Shown piece after piece: positions 25,773-34,742 of a stretch of DNA of 42,670 nt. This DNA comes from Gemmataceae bacterium (lineage in GTDB: Bacteria > Planctomycetota > Planctomycetia > Gemmatales > Gemmataceae). Each line of letters starts with the position of its first letter. Within the stretch, counting starts at the first letter, position 1. The notes under the pieces were generated by a model. That model did no database searches. It saw nothing but the letters and a program-made list of their open reading frames with translations, and was not told where the DNA came from. A program made the position numbers and the translations under genes. The DNA lies in NCBI GenBank assembly GCA_019752375.1, contig JAIEMG010000194.1, positions 1 to 42,670 on the forward strand, in the 5' to 3' direction.

Positions 25773-27824
25773 TCAGGGGATCGATCGGACCGCCACGCCG
25801 AAGGGCACGGGTGGATCGTAGGTCACTTCGCCCTTGTCCTTGCGACCGCCGCCGTAGCTGGCCCGATCCGTGACCAGGCGCATGCGGAGGATGCGTTTAT
25901 GGGCCGGGTCGAAATCGATGAAGCCGGCGATGCCGGCTTGCACCACGTTGCCGTCCTCGGTCTTCCCGAAATAGTGCTTCATAGTCAGCGTGCCTCCCAC
26001 CCACGCGCGCGCCACGTCGCCCTGGATTGAAATTACTCGGGCATTCAGCCCCTGGTTGACGACCACGTTGCGCGCCACGTCGGTGTTTGCCGTTTGCGGA
26101 TAGAAATTCGTCAGCAATCGGGTGGACAGCTCTTTCTCGATCTGCCAGGTGGTCCCCGCACTCACAGTGCCGGAAGGCAAGAGACGTGCGCACTCGCTCC
26201 GGTCGAAAACGATCCACTCTTCGGAGGGCAGCGCCCTCCAGCTGTCGCCCGTCAGCCCCAGTCCCTTCTCCTCCGGAGCGAAGGGCACATCCTCGTTGCC
26301 CTTCCGGTTCAGGTAGCGCGCGGTCAGGTGGAGCACGAGCGCATCGGGGGCTGCCTTGGGCGGCGCGAACTGCGGAATGGGCGCGACCACCGGCTTGCCC
26401 TCTTCCGGCTTGAGCTTTTCGATCGTCCGCTCCAGGAACCGGGCGAGGTTCTCGACTTTTTCCGCCGGGGCGACGCGTAAGGTGTCGATCGGTCGTCCTT
26501 CCGGCGACAGGACGTAGACCGGGGTCAAGCGCAGGTTCAGCTTGGCTTGCTGGGCCTCCTCGAAGATACGCTTGAACTCGCGTTTTTCCTCGGGCGCTGC
26601 CGATCCCTCGCGCGTGTACCCGGGCTGCGTGAACTCCTTGCCGTGGTACTCGTCGTTCGAGATGTAGACCGGGACGAAGTACCGATTCAAGAGATCGATC
26701 ACCCGAGGATTGGTGAGCGGGCCCGCACGCATCGTGGTTGACGTCCCATCGCAGCGAGCGTTGACGACCGAACCGTTGTGGACGAACAGGAAGACCGGCC
26801 GGTTGTGCTCCTTTGCCAGGCGCTCGGCTGCCAGGAGGGTCGTGCTCCAGCCGATCTCGTCGAAACGCCGTTCCGCCTCGGTCGGTTGCCAGGCCTGGAT
26901 GCGGCCCTCGACCCACGCAGCGTCGCGTTCGACTTGCGCACCCGGTTGTTCTCCGGAGTCGCGCTTCGGCGCCAGGGTGTGGTAGGCCAGCACGCCGGCG
27001 CCGGTGACAAGCAGGCTGGTCGCCAGCAAGATCGTCGCAGCGGTCTTGAGCCGGATTAGCGACATGGTTCGCAGGACGCGAGCGGTCAGGGCCGTCACCT
27101 GGACAGACAGCGCGCCGGCGGCCGCCCCCTGGCCTGCGGCGAACAAGATGCCGACACGAAGCGTGGCATCGAACAGCGCCGCGGGCACTGCCGCGGGCGC
27201 TGCGTTGGTGGAAAGCATCGCCGCGACCACGGCCGGCGTCAGCGCCAGGCCGCGCCGAGCCAGGCGCGAGCGGACCAACTCCTTGGCGCGGGCCAGGCGG
27301 CCGGAGACGGTCCCTTCGGGCCAGCCGAGCTGGCGGGCCGCTTCTTCCTTGGTCTTGCCCTGTAGGTAGCAGGCAACCAGCGGTGCTCGGTACTTTTCCG
27401 GGAGGCGGCTCAATTCGTCGTCGAGGATCGGTCGAAGGTCCTGCCAGACCGCATCGACCGGCGCTTCGGCTGCCGGCATCTCCGCAACCTGCCTTTCCCG
27501 TGCCTGCCGGCGAGCCCGGTTGGCCCGCGCGTCCAGGGCGGTGCGATGGGCAACCCCGTACAGCCAGTTGCCCAGACGTTCCGGCCGACCGATCGACCGC
27601 GCCTTCCGGATCAAGATAAGGAACGTCGCCTGGAAGGCGTCGTCGGCATCGCCGAGCACGCGGCGGCACGCGGCGAGGACCATTGGCCCATGGCGACGCA
27701 GCAGCGCGGCGAAGGCGCCTTCGTCCTGTTGCGCCGTGAAGCACTCGAGGAGCTGCTCGTCCGTCATGCCCTCGGCACTTTCGGACGAAACAAGCCGGCA
27801 CAGGTGCTGAATGATCCGCTTCAT
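25773..27824 (-). CDS. Membrane-anchored ECF sigma factor fused to thioredoxin-like domain
   Basis: A 683-residue fusion. Residues about 23-107 are sigma region 2 (DEQLLECFTAQQDEGAFAALLRRHG recast as shorter motifs such as DDAFQATFLIL), and about 130-190 are region 4 with LPEKYRAPLVACYLQGKTKE and the helix-turn-helix GWPEGTVSGRLARAKELVR. One membrane segment follows (about 261-280). Outside it, residues about 320-500 form a thioredoxin-like domain (RPVFLFVHNGSVVNARCDG) that has only Cys358, not CxxC. The rest (about 500-683) is a strand-rich domain. Similar sigma fusions are frequent in Gemmata-type planctomycetes. It probably senses an envelope signal and releases or positions the sigma part; mechanism is inferred. 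Start ATG 27824. Confidence 0.85.
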   Translation of the reverse strand: MKRIIQHLCRLVSSESAEGMTDEQLLECFTAQQDEGAFAALLRRHGPMVLAACRRVLGDADDAFQATFLILIRKARSIGRPERLGNWLYGVAHRTALDARANRARRQARERQVAEMPAAEAPVDAVWQDLRPILDDELSRLPEKYRAPLVACYLQGKTKEEAARQLGWPEGTVSGRLARAKELVRSRLARRGLALTPAVVAAMLSTNAAPAAVPAALFDATLRVGILFAAGQGAAAGALSVQVTALTARVLRTMSLIRLKTAATILLATSLLVTGAGVLAYHTLAPKRDSGEQPGAQVERDAAWVEGRIQAWQPTEAERRFDEIGWSTTLLAAERLAKEHNRPVFLFVHNGSVVNARCDGTSTTMRAGPLTNPRVIDLLNRYFVPVYISNDEYHGKEFTQPGYTREGSAAPEEKREFKRIFEEAQQAKLNLRLTPVYVLSPEGRPIDTLRVAPAEKVENLARFLERTIEKLKPEEGKPVVAPIPQFAPPKAAPDALVLHLTARYLNRKGNEDVPFAPEEKGLGLTGDSWRALPSEEWIVFDRSECARLLPSGTVSAGTTWQIEKELSTRLLTNFYPQTANTDVARNVVVNQGLNARVISIQGDVARAWVGGTLTMKHYFGKTEDGNVVQAGIAGFIDFDPAHKRILRMRLVTDRASYGGGRKDKGEVTYDPPVPFGVAVRSIP

Positions 27825-27971
27825 GGGGAAGGCCGGTCCGATGCCCCGGTGATGCCGACGCCGCTGCACTCCATCCTGGTTCCAAACCGGGCGAGCGGTA
27901 CAGCATTTTCTGAAAAAACGTTCGCACTCGTTCTACAACGCGCCTTTGAGAGCACGATTCTTCATACGATT

Positions 27972-28049
27972 CTGTAGCCGCAGGCTGAAGCCTTCGGAAT
28001 GGGGGCGCAGCAGCAGACGCACTCCGCAGGCTGAAGCCTGCGGCTACAG
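27972..28049. repeat. Inverted intergenic repeat (GTAGCCGCAGGCT type)
   Basis: CTGTAGCCGCAGGCT (27972-27986) is the exact reverse complement of 28035-28049, and each arm also contains the small hairpin GCAGGCTGAAGCCTGC or a part of it. This REP-like repeat fills most of the gap between the sigma-factor start (27824) and the DUF1501 stop (28091). I see no gene in that gap. Confidence 0.7.
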
Positions 28050-28090
28050 ATGTTTATGCCCGTCCTTCCAGAGGACGAAGCGTTGTCGAA

Positions 28091-29395
28091 CTACACGAAC
28101 TCCGTGATCTTATCGCGGCTGTCGAGTAGGTAGACCGGGCGGCCGGTGTGGTCGGGCAGCGTCGTGGCGGGATCGATGTCCAGCGCGTGGTAGATCATCG
28201 CCGCCAGCGTCTGGGGCGTGTATTTGCCCGAGATGTCCTGCTCCCCGCGCGGGCCGCTGTCGCCGACCACCTGTCCCATCCGCAGTCCGCCGCCGGCCAG
28301 CAAGGCGCAATTGGTGCTGGCCCAGTGGTCCCGGCCTGCTTCGCGATTGATCCGCGGCGTGCGGCCGAATTCTCCGCAGAAGACGACCAGCACGTCCTGG
28401 TCCAGCCCGCGCTCGCACAGGTCGGTCAGCAACGTATGAACCGCGCTATCGAGCGTCGGCAGCCCGCGGCGCAGGCACCGGAAGTTGTCGCTGTGGTAGT
28501 CCCAGGAACCGCTGCCCACGCCGATCGTGTTGGCGGTCAGCAGCGTGGTGACCAAGCCGACTCCGGATTCCACCAGGCGCCGCGCCAGAAGGAGCTGAGG
28601 AAATGCAGCGTATTTGGCCCGCACCCGGTCCGGCTCCCGGCTGACGTCGAATGCTTCGCGCACCTCGCCGGAGAGGATCATGTCCAGGGCCCGCGCCTGG
28701 AAGGTGTCCAGCGCCGCCATCTCCTGTCGGGCGTCCAGGTCCCGGCGAACGCTGTCGAGCGATTGCAGGAGCGATTTTCGGTCCGCCAGGCGATCCGGCG
28801 TCATGCGGCGCAGCACCAGGTTGTCGAGGTCTCGTCCCTGGGGAACGAACGCCCGATGTGCTGCACCCAGGTAACTGGGATCGGGCTGGAGCAACACGTT
28901 GCCCAGGGTGACGCACAGGTTCACGAACTGGGGCATGGTGGTTTCGCCGCGGAGCCGGCTGATCACGCTGCCGATGGCGGGCCGGCGCGGCTTCCATTCC
29001 TCGGACGCGCCGGTAGTGTGTTCGAAGAAGTTGTGCTCGCGAGAATAGGCCTGGAGCCCGCGGATTATGGAGAACTTGTCGGCAACCTGGGCATGCAGCG
29101 GAAGCAACTCGCAGAGATCGACGCCCGGCACCCGCGTTTTGATCGGCGCGAACTCGCCCCGGAACTCCGCGGGCGCATTCGCCTTCATGTCATAGGTGTC
29201 GAGGTGGGAGATGCCGCCCGCGAGGTTGACCATGATGACCGACTTGCCGCGGGTCTTCGGGCGGACGGCTCCCTCCGCTTTGAGGCGCAACAGATCGGCC
29301 AGCGTCAGACCGGCGCCCAGGCTGCCGACCTTGAGGAAATCGCGGCGCGAGATGCCATCGCAGTGTTGGTGCTTCGTTCCCCACAGGCTGAACAT
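28091..29395 (-). CDS. DUF1501 protein with twin-arginine signal
   Basis: A 434-residue member of the DUF1501 family, a sulfatase/phosphatase-superfamily-like group that is greatly expanded in planctomycetes. The N-terminus carries a Tat signal ISRRDFLKVGSLGAGLTLADLL (residues about 15-36, shown here only as its motif SRRDFLK plus hydrophobic core), so it should be exported folded. Family features are MVNLAGGISHLDTYD, ELLPLHAQVADKFSIIRGL, VVFCGEFGRTPRIN and GRDHW. The ATG at 29395 follows a purine-rich GGGGGATGG. Usually DUF1501 genes sit beside DUF1549/DUF1553 cytochrome-like genes; that partner is absent here. The molecular function is not established. Confidence 0.88.
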   Translation of the reverse strand: MFSLWGTKHQHCDGISRRDFLKVGSLGAGLTLADLLRLKAEGAVRPKTRGKSVIMVNLAGGISHLDTYDMKANAPAEFRGEFAPIKTRVPGVDLCELLPLHAQVADKFSIIRGLQAYSREHNFFEHTTGASEEWKPRRPAIGSVISRLRGETTMPQFVNLCVTLGNVLLQPDPSYLGAAHRAFVPQGRDLDNLVLRRMTPDRLADRKSLLQSLDSVRRDLDARQEMAALDTFQARALDMILSGEVREAFDVSREPDRVRAKYAAFPQLLLARRLVESGVGLVTTLLTANTIGVGSGSWDYHSDNFRCLRRGLPTLDSAVHTLLTDLCERGLDQDVLVVFCGEFGRTPRINREAGRDHWASTNCALLAGGGLRMGQVVGDSGPRGEQDISGKYTPQTLAAMIYHALDIDPATTLPDHTGRPVYLLDSRDKITEFV

Positions 29396-29774
29396 GATCC
29401 ATCCCCCAGTGACCAGGCGTGAAATAGCGGCAGGAGAACCAGCGGGCATGCAAGGCAGTCCGGAACGCGATGCGGGTCGTGACCCGAACCGCTGCCGGGC
29501 GTCTGCTAATACTGGGTCCAGACCGCCTTTCCGGTACACTTTTCTTGAAAAAGTCAGAAATGGAACTGGGTGCAACTGCGTTTTCTACAAGGGAAACAGC
29601 AATCCTACACGGGAAAAACAAGGTTTTCGGCCATTCGGAGACCGGAAAATCGACCATTAATGCCCAAATTTGGGCAGCGATTGCAGCACGAAACTGACAC
29701 GAGCTTTGAGAAGACCCTGAAAAACAGGGCATCTGCTACTCAAGCTCATCCTGTAGAATTAGCAGCTGCACCCA
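29396..29774. other. AT-richer intergenic region with a 16-bp palindrome
   Basis: No gene is supported here. A perfect palindrome TGCCCAAATTTGGGCA lies at 29661-29676 and could be an operator or part of an insertion-sequence end. Base composition is clearly more AT-rich than in flanking genes, consistent with foreign DNA next to the transposase remnant. Confidence 0.45.
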
Positions 29775-30205
29775 ATGGAACTGCTGCCATCAGTTGCTGC
29801 CGAGGTGTCGCTCCATTCACGCGAGAGAGATTTTCCTGCCGAAGGCACCGTCCGCGTCTACTTCCACCGCTGGCGGGGGCGTAGTGTTGGGAGGAGATTC
29901 AAGACACGCTGCGGCGGCAGGTGCGCCGCCAAGCGGGCCGCCGGTCCGCCGACCTGCGCGGCTTCGTCGTGCTGCCGCGCCGCTGGGTGGTGGAGCGTAC
30001 CTTTGGCTGGATGGTCCAGTACCGGCGGCTCAGCAAGGACGACGAGTTTCACCCCGCGACGAGGGAAGCCCTGATCCACGTCGCGATGATTCACCTGATG
30101 CTGTGCCGTTGGGGGCCGCTGCTCCAGCAGAACTGGCGGCATGACCCCGAAAAACTGGCGGGAACCCCATTTATTAAACAGACTCTAAATGCGCAGCCAA
30201 CTTAA
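29775..30205 (+). pseudogene. IS5-type transposase remnant
   Basis: Pieces of an IS5/IS427-like DDE transposase lie in two frames. An N-terminal-like part (FPAEGTVRVYFHRWR, near 29837-29880) resembles the usual wGTVyyyFrrWR segment. After a frame change comes [13 protein letters not shown], then without a gap the C-terminal part [20 protein letters not shown] and [25 protein letters not shown] (94-codon frame from 29921). The central catalytic third, including the first aspartates, is missing, so it is inactive. I could not find convincing terminal inverted repeats. Confidence 0.75.
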
Positions 30206-30332
30206 GACGTAGGCTTGTCAGTCGCCGTATTTTCCCGTGTCAGGCTCGCCAAAAACTTTAGCGGGCTGCGCAGCTGTCAGTAGAAATTAGGCATTTGTGC
30301 GTTCGAATTCGACTCAATGGAGCGCCGCGGCA

Positions 30333-31295
30333 CTAGATGGCGTAGTGGTAATCGGTGCGGAAACAGACTCGACAACCGACGTCGCTGCCTCGATAGCCCT
30401 GCAACGCCCAGCCTCGGCAGGCTGAGCGGCAGCGTGCCGCCAGGGAGTGCCAGGAACCGCCGCGCAGCACGCGCACCGATTCGGTCGCTTTGGCCAGCGG
30501 CTCGGGCGTGCGGGCGCCCGGGTAGGGTGCCAAGGCGTCGGCACACCATTCGAAGACATTGCCGTGCATGTCCGTCAAGCCCCAGGCGTTGGCAAGAAAA
30601 CGGCCGACAGGCAACGTGCCGGGACCCGACGCGTCCCCCTGGCCCTGGACGATGGGGAAATTCGAGTGAACGGCAGCCTGATTGGCGGAGAGTGAGTCGC
30701 CAAACGCGAAGGGGGTGGTCGTGCCTGCTCGGCAAGCGTATTCCCATTCGATCTCGGTTGGCAAACGGTAGGGCGAGGGGAATTCCGCGGCCAGGGCGTC
30801 CTTCCGGGCCAGTTGCTTGCAGAAGTCCTGACAGTCTTCCCAGGAGATGCATTCAACGGGGCGGTCATCGCCTCGGAACCGGCTTGGCTCGCAGTCCATG
30901 ACCGCGCGCCACTGCGCCTGCGTCACCGGGTGGACGCCCATGAAGAAGCCACGCCCCACCGTCACCTGGTGCGGTCGTTCATTTTCGCGCCGGTCGGCCT
31001 CATCGGGACTGCTGCCCATTTGGAATGTGCCCGGAGCCACCCAGGCGAAGCGCATGCCGATCGAATTGGTCCAGAACGGTCCAACGGGAGCAACACCCCG
31101 CGCGAGCAGGGATGTCATCTGTCGCTCGAGCGCTCGGCGCGGGATATCGACGCTGCCTTGCGTCAGAATGCAACTCAGACGCAAAAGCTCGCCACGCGGG
31201 TCGCCCCGCTCTTCCAGCCAGTCGGAGAACACCATTCGCAGACCGATATCGTCCGGCTGCTCCCGCATCGCCTGGAGAAAAGCCTCTTCCGACAC
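30333..31295 (-). CDS. TIGR02996 plus SUMF1 domain protein
   Basis: A 320-residue protein starting at a GTG with AGGAG five bases upstream. Residues about 3-45 are a TIGR02996 domain (FLQAMREQPDD, then VFSDWLEERGDPRGELLRL), a short planctomycete-typical N-terminal module. Residues about 77-316 are a formylglycine-generating-enzyme-like SUMF1 domain: SIGMRFAWVAPGTFQMGSS, HPVTQAQWRAVM, CISWEDCQDFCKQL, RLPTEIEWEYACRAG, GLTDMHGNVFEWC and VLRGGSW. Cys289 and Cys293 lie near the position of the active-site cysteines of true FGE, but their spacing differs, so sulfatase-activating activity should not be assumed. No sulfatase gene is adjacent. Confidence 0.88.
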   Translation of the reverse strand: MSEEAFLQAMREQPDDIGLRMVFSDWLEERGDPRGELLRLSCILTQGSVDIPRRALERQMTSLLARGVAPVGPFWTNSIGMRFAWVAPGTFQMGSSPDEADRRENERPHQVTVGRGFFMGVHPVTQAQWRAVMDCEPSRFRGDDRPVECISWEDCQDFCKQLARKDALAAEFPSPYRLPTEIEWEYACRAGTTTPFAFGDSLSANQAAVHSNFPIVQGQGDASGPGTLPVGRFLANAWGLTDMHGNVFEWCADALAPYPGARTPEPLAKATESVRVLRGGSWHSLAARCRSACRGWALQGYRGSDVGCRVCFRTDYHYAI

Positions 31296-31354
31296 GGGCT
31301 TCTCCTGTGGCTCGAAACGCCGAGAATGCCGATGGTCCCCCGCGGGCAGCGTTG

Positions 31355-31915
31355 CTACCGGCTCGCGCACACCGCATCGGGCTTGGGGAGCTGATTCCAG
31401 GGCATTCGCGCCAGCAGCAGCCCCATGCCACAGGTATCCGTGATGCCGGCAAACACGAGGCCCGCGCCGACGAATGCCGACAGCCCGACAAACACCGGGT
31501 GGATCGTCAAGCCCAGGACGGCCCCGATCAGCACGAGCGATCCTGCAGCGATCCGAACCTGGCGCTCCAAGGACATCGCTTTCTTGCCGCGCACCAGGGG
31601 CAGCCCGGAATCGGTCCAGGCACGCGTGCCGCCTTCGACGTTGACCACGCCGGCAATACCTGCGGCCTGAAACTTGGCGCAGGCCTTTTCGCCGCGGCTG
31701 CCGGTGTTGCAGATCACGTACACCGGTTGATCGGCTGCCGCTTGCCGGCTGCCCATCACCGCCGCCGGGTCCAGCGTGTCCAGCGGCACGTTGCGCGCCA
31801 GGTCCGCATGGACTTCGCGAAACTCCACGGGCGTGCGGACATCGATCAAGTCCAGCGGCTGCCCCTTGTCCCGCAATGCGTTCAATTCCCGTGGGGAAAT
31901 GGTTGCCACAGACAT
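31355..31915 (-). CDS. Rhodanese-like protein with DUF2892 membrane tail
   Basis: A 186-residue protein: a single rhodanese domain (about 3-110) with the active Cys69 in VYVICNTGSRGEKAC and the entry motif LIDVRTPVEF, then two close hydrophobic segments (about 126-170) of the DUF2892 type. This is the YgaP layout: a membrane-bound sulfur carrier or sulfurtransferase facing the cytoplasm. GGAGGA lies seven bases before the ATG at 31915. It is 59 bases upstream of the SUMF1 gene on the same strand, and divergent from cysE 336 bases away; a link to sulfur handling is an inference. Confidence 0.9.
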   Translation of the reverse strand: MSVATISPRELNALRDKGQPLDLIDVRTPVEFREVHADLARNVPLDTLDPAAVMGSRQAAADQPVYVICNTGSRGEKACAKFQAAGIAGVVNVEGGTRAWTDSGLPLVRGKKAMSLERQVRIAAGSLVLIGAVLGLTIHPVFVGLSAFVGAGLVFAGITDTCGMGLLLARMPWNQLPKPDAVCASR

Positions 31916-32250
31916 GATTGATCCTCCGAGGAACAGGGGAACCGCAGCCAAGCCCGCTCGAGCGGCTCCGCTGAGGCGCAATATACCCTGACCTCACAAC
32001 CTGTCAACTTGGCGATGGCATACCCGTGCTCTCGGCGATGTCTCACCGTTGCTCGGGCCGCTCGGGCGGTTGACTACGTCAGGTTCACGGAGCGCCGGCC
32101 AAGCCCATGGTTCCTGGCAAGTTCGCTTCCAACCGGCAACTTGACGTTGTGAACCCGACGCTGGGCGCGTTTGATTGTCAGCCGCTTTCAACCGTCCTAA
32201 GCTAGGTGCGACATCCATCCTCGCCCCTTGGGCCCTGGAGATATCCTCCC

Positions 32251-33276
32251 ATGTCGCAATCCGATGAAACGAGGGTCGCTCCCAGGACCATCGGGCACTG
32301 GGCGCCGCCATCCTCCTTGCCTGCGGACATGCTGGCGCCCGACCTTCGATTCAAAGAGCACCTGGCGGAGATCACGGACGCCCTGGTCGTGACATACACC
32401 CAGCAAAACGGGCTTCATCATCTGGATCGGCGACCGTTGCCCAGTCGCGACGTGGTGGCAGACATCCTCGCCGACCTCTTTGACGTCCTGTTCCCGGGCT
32501 ACGGGCGCCGGCAGAGCCTGCATAGCCGCAATATCGCCTACTACGTCGGCGACTTGCTCGACGGATTACTCGACAAGCTGTCGCAGCAGATCCGGCGGGC
32601 GCTGCGGCACGATCATGCGCCCAATGCACAACCGATCGACTTCGAAGCCGTGGCCCAGCTCAAGGCCGTCGAGCTGCTGCGTCGATTGCCCGCCCTGCGC
32701 GCCGTTCTCGAACAAGACGTGGACGCGGCCTACGAGGGCGACCCGTCGGCGCGGAGCCGGCACGAGATCGTCTTCTCCTATCCCGGCCTGGAAGCGGTGG
32801 CCGTCTACCGGGTCGCGCACGAGCTACTGTTGCTCGACGTGCCCTTGATCCCGCGCATGATGACCGAGGCGGCCCATTCCAAGACCGGTATCGATATCCA
32901 TCCCGGTGCGAAGATCGGACCCAGCTTCTTTATCGACCATGGCACGGGCGTCGTCATCGGCGAGACCTGCGACATCGGCAGCCATGTGAAGCTTTACCAG
33001 GGCGTGACGCTGGGGGCGCTGAGCTTCCCGCGCGACGGTGCCGGCAACATCATCCGCGGCCAAAAACGGCATCCGACGCTGGAGGATGACGTGGTGGTCT
33101 ACGCCAACGCGACGATCCTGGGAGGCAAGACCGTCGTTGGCCATCATGCGGCGATCGGCTCCAGCGTCTGGCTGACCCAGAGCGTCGAGCCCTATTCGCT
33201 CGTGTCTCTTGAGAAGCCGCTCTTGCGCATCCGCGGCAAGGCCATGCCGAACTGGGCGACGAACTACCAGATCTAG
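32251..33276 (+). CDS. cysE: Serine O-acetyltransferase
   Basis: CysE acetylates serine with acetyl-CoA to give O-acetylserine, the precursor of cysteine, in the cytoplasm. The 341-residue protein has a helical N-terminal domain (to about 180) and a left-handed beta-helix of hexapeptide repeats from about 210. Markers are HSKTGIDIHPGAKIG, FFIDHGTGVVIGET, LYQGVTLGAL, GQKRHPTLEDDVVVYANATILGG and the GSSVWLT coil. This long form (EpsC-type) is common outside the enterobacteria. I prefer the ATG at 32251 (GGAG nine bases upstream) over a GTG at 32206. The rhodanese gene is divergent, so both may be part of sulfur metabolism; no cysK is in the window. Confidence 0.93.
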   Translation: MSQSDETRVAPRTIGHWAPPSSLPADMLAPDLRFKEHLAEITDALVVTYTQQNGLHHLDRRPLPSRDVVADILADLFDVLFPGYGRRQSLHSRNIAYYVGDLLDGLLDKLSQQIRRALRHDHAPNAQPIDFEAVAQLKAVELLRRLPALRAVLEQDVDAAYEGDPSARSRHEIVFSYPGLEAVAVYRVAHELLLLDVPLIPRMMTEAAHSKTGIDIHPGAKIGPSFFIDHGTGVVIGETCDIGSHVKLYQGVTLGALSFPRDGAGNIIRGQKRHPTLEDDVVVYANATILGGKTVVGHHAAIGSSVWLTQSVEPYSLVSLEKPLLRIRGKAMPNWATNYQI

Positions 33277-33398
33277 CGAGCAGAACCGGCTCCTTGGTTC
33301 AAACCAAGGAGTCTCCCCGACGCTCGTTACCATGTTCGCAGGCTGTAACCAGAACGAGATGCAATCCCGCACCGCTAGGATCCGCGCAAGAATAACTT

Positions 33399-33475
33399 GT
33401 GCAATTCCTGTAGGACGGATTTCCAATCCGTCCGGTTTTCTAGGGACGGATTGGAAATCCGTCCTACGTGCAATT
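33399..33475. repeat. Palindromic mini-element with 8-bp flanking direct repeats
   Basis: Arms 33411-33433 and 33444-33466 are exact 23-bp reverse complements (core GGACGGATTTCCAATCCG) around a ten-base loop. The element is bracketed by GTGCAATT at 33399-33406 and again at 33468-33475, which looks like a target-site duplication. The remaining gap to 33775 holds no gene I can support. Confidence 0.75.
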
Positions 33476-33775
33476 GTTCAACTTATTGTTACGCGGCCCC
33501 TACGGGCGAATCGACGTTCGCGGTTCCACTCTGCATTGGCGCGGCGTAATCGACGCCATCGCCTTTTCACCCCGAGAGCGCTTGCCAGAACCGGCCTATT
33601 GCAATTTGCGCCGAAGGGGGCCGCAGAGTGGTTCGTCACTGCCCGCGCTTCGGCCGATTGACTCCGTTGACTCGGTCCACCAATTCCTCCAAGTTTAAAT
33701 CCGCACTCATCCGATCGTATTGGTGGAGATTGCTCAAGAGCCACTGCCTCTTCTTGCCAGCAAAAAGGAGTCACC

Positions 33776-34162
33776 ATGAGTTGGTATTACCTGTCCGCGG
33801 CGATTACACTGGCGATCGTGAGTTGCGCCAACGCAGCGGACCAGCCCGTGATTGCCACGACGTCTGCCCCCACACAGATTTCGGAGGGCCAGTACGCGCC
33901 ATCGCGGCCCTCCTTTGGGGAGCGGTTGCGCCGGCTGTTTCGGCGCGGGGACGTGGAATCGTCGAACGGGACAATCATCACGTCAAGCCCCTACCAAGGG
34001 GGCACCGTGACGTCGCCCTCGCGCACTTACACCAGCCCGGTCCTGTCCGGCAGCGCGCCGTTCAATTCGGCCCGGCCCCTGCCGCCATCGAACATCACGC
34101 CCACGCCGGAGTCGCTGGGCGAAAGGGTCATTGCACCGTCCGTGTCGCCGTCGGTTCGGTGA
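33776..34162 (+). CDS. Secreted low-complexity protein
   Basis: A 128-residue ORF with a clear signal peptide (MSWYYLSAAITLAIVSCANA, cleavage near residue 20) and a mature part rich in Ser, Thr and Pro. There is one basic cluster (FGERLRRLFRRGD) around residue 50. No known domain and no cysteine in the mature chain. AAAGGAG lies about seven bases before the ATG. This type of short, Pro/Ser/Thr-rich exported protein is common in planctomycetes; it may be part of the cell envelope. I cannot name the family. Confidence 0.65.
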   Translation: MSWYYLSAAITLAIVSCANAADQPVIATTSAPTQISEGQYAPSRPSFGERLRRLFRRGDVESSNGTIITSSPYQGGTVTSPSRTYTSPVLSGSAPFNSARPLPPSNITPTPESLGERVIAPSVSPSVR

Positions 34163-34352
34163 GTTGAGCATCCGCGGAACTGTCTGTTCGCAGCAGCAGG
34201 CCGAGAGCAGAGTCGTGCCTTCCGACTCTGCTTCTCGGCATTTCCCCTTCCGGCCGGCGCGGTGCAGTCGCACGGCAAGCCGTGATTGGCGGAGCGGGGC
34301 ACGCCGGGCTCTCCGAACCCGGCGTGCCGGTCGGGCGATGGGCGCCTCTCTA

Positions 34353-34742
34353 CTATTTGCCCGCCAGCGGACCGGCGGTCACGTCCTTGGTCGTGAAGGT
34401 AATCACCGACGGCCCGTTGATGTCCACCACCTTGGTGACGATGATCTTCTTGGTGGCAAGGTCGTAAGCGACGAAGACCTTGGGGCCGGACCGGAAGTAG
34501 TGCCGCTGGTCGGCCGCCGTGAAGGTCTCGCCCTTCTTGACGACCGGCGGGTCCCAGTTGCGGTTGAAGCTGACCGTCCGCACGAGGATGTCGGACCCGG
34601 TCTCGTTGACGATCTTGAGCTGGAAGGTCTCGTCGGTGATCTTGGGCGGCGAATCGGCGGCTCGGAGGGAACCCAACAGCAGCACGGTTCCCAGGGACAA
34701 TGCGACAGCCACCAAAACAATGCGGGACAGCAAAGCACTCAT
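34353..34742 (-). CDS. Small secreted protein of unknown function
   Basis: A 129-residue ORF: signal peptide MSALLSRIVLVAVALSLGTV to ALRAADSPP region (cleavage near residue 29), then about 100 residues rich in strands (FQLKIVNETGSDILVRTVSFN, VITFTTKDV shown as separate motifs). No cysteines. AAGGAGAG lies about seven bases before the ATG at 34742. The strand pattern with an FNRNWDPP loop suggests an immunoglobulin-like or lipocalin-like beta-sandwich, but this is only an impression. It stands alone, converging with the secreted protein gene at 33776. Confidence 0.7.
   Translation of the reverse strand: MSALLSRIVLVAVALSLGTVLLLGSLRAADSPPKITDETFQLKIVNETGSDILVRTVSFNRNWDPPVVKKGETFTAADQRHYFRSGPKVFVAYDLATKKIIVTKVVDINGPSVITFTTKDVTAGPLAGK

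Noticed and set aside
28148..29422. 424-codon open frame on the plus strand
   Set aside because: Antisense to the DUF1501 gene, with no motif or ribosome site.
30333..31295. True formylglycine-generating enzyme for sulfatases
   Set aside because: The SUMF1 fold is clear, but the cysteine spacing differs from characterised FGE and no sulfatase gene is in the window.
31981..32250. Riboswitch or T-box upstream of cysE
   Set aside because: Some short GC-rich inverted segments are present, but no T-box sequence, SAM-type core or terminator/antiterminator pair could be recognised.
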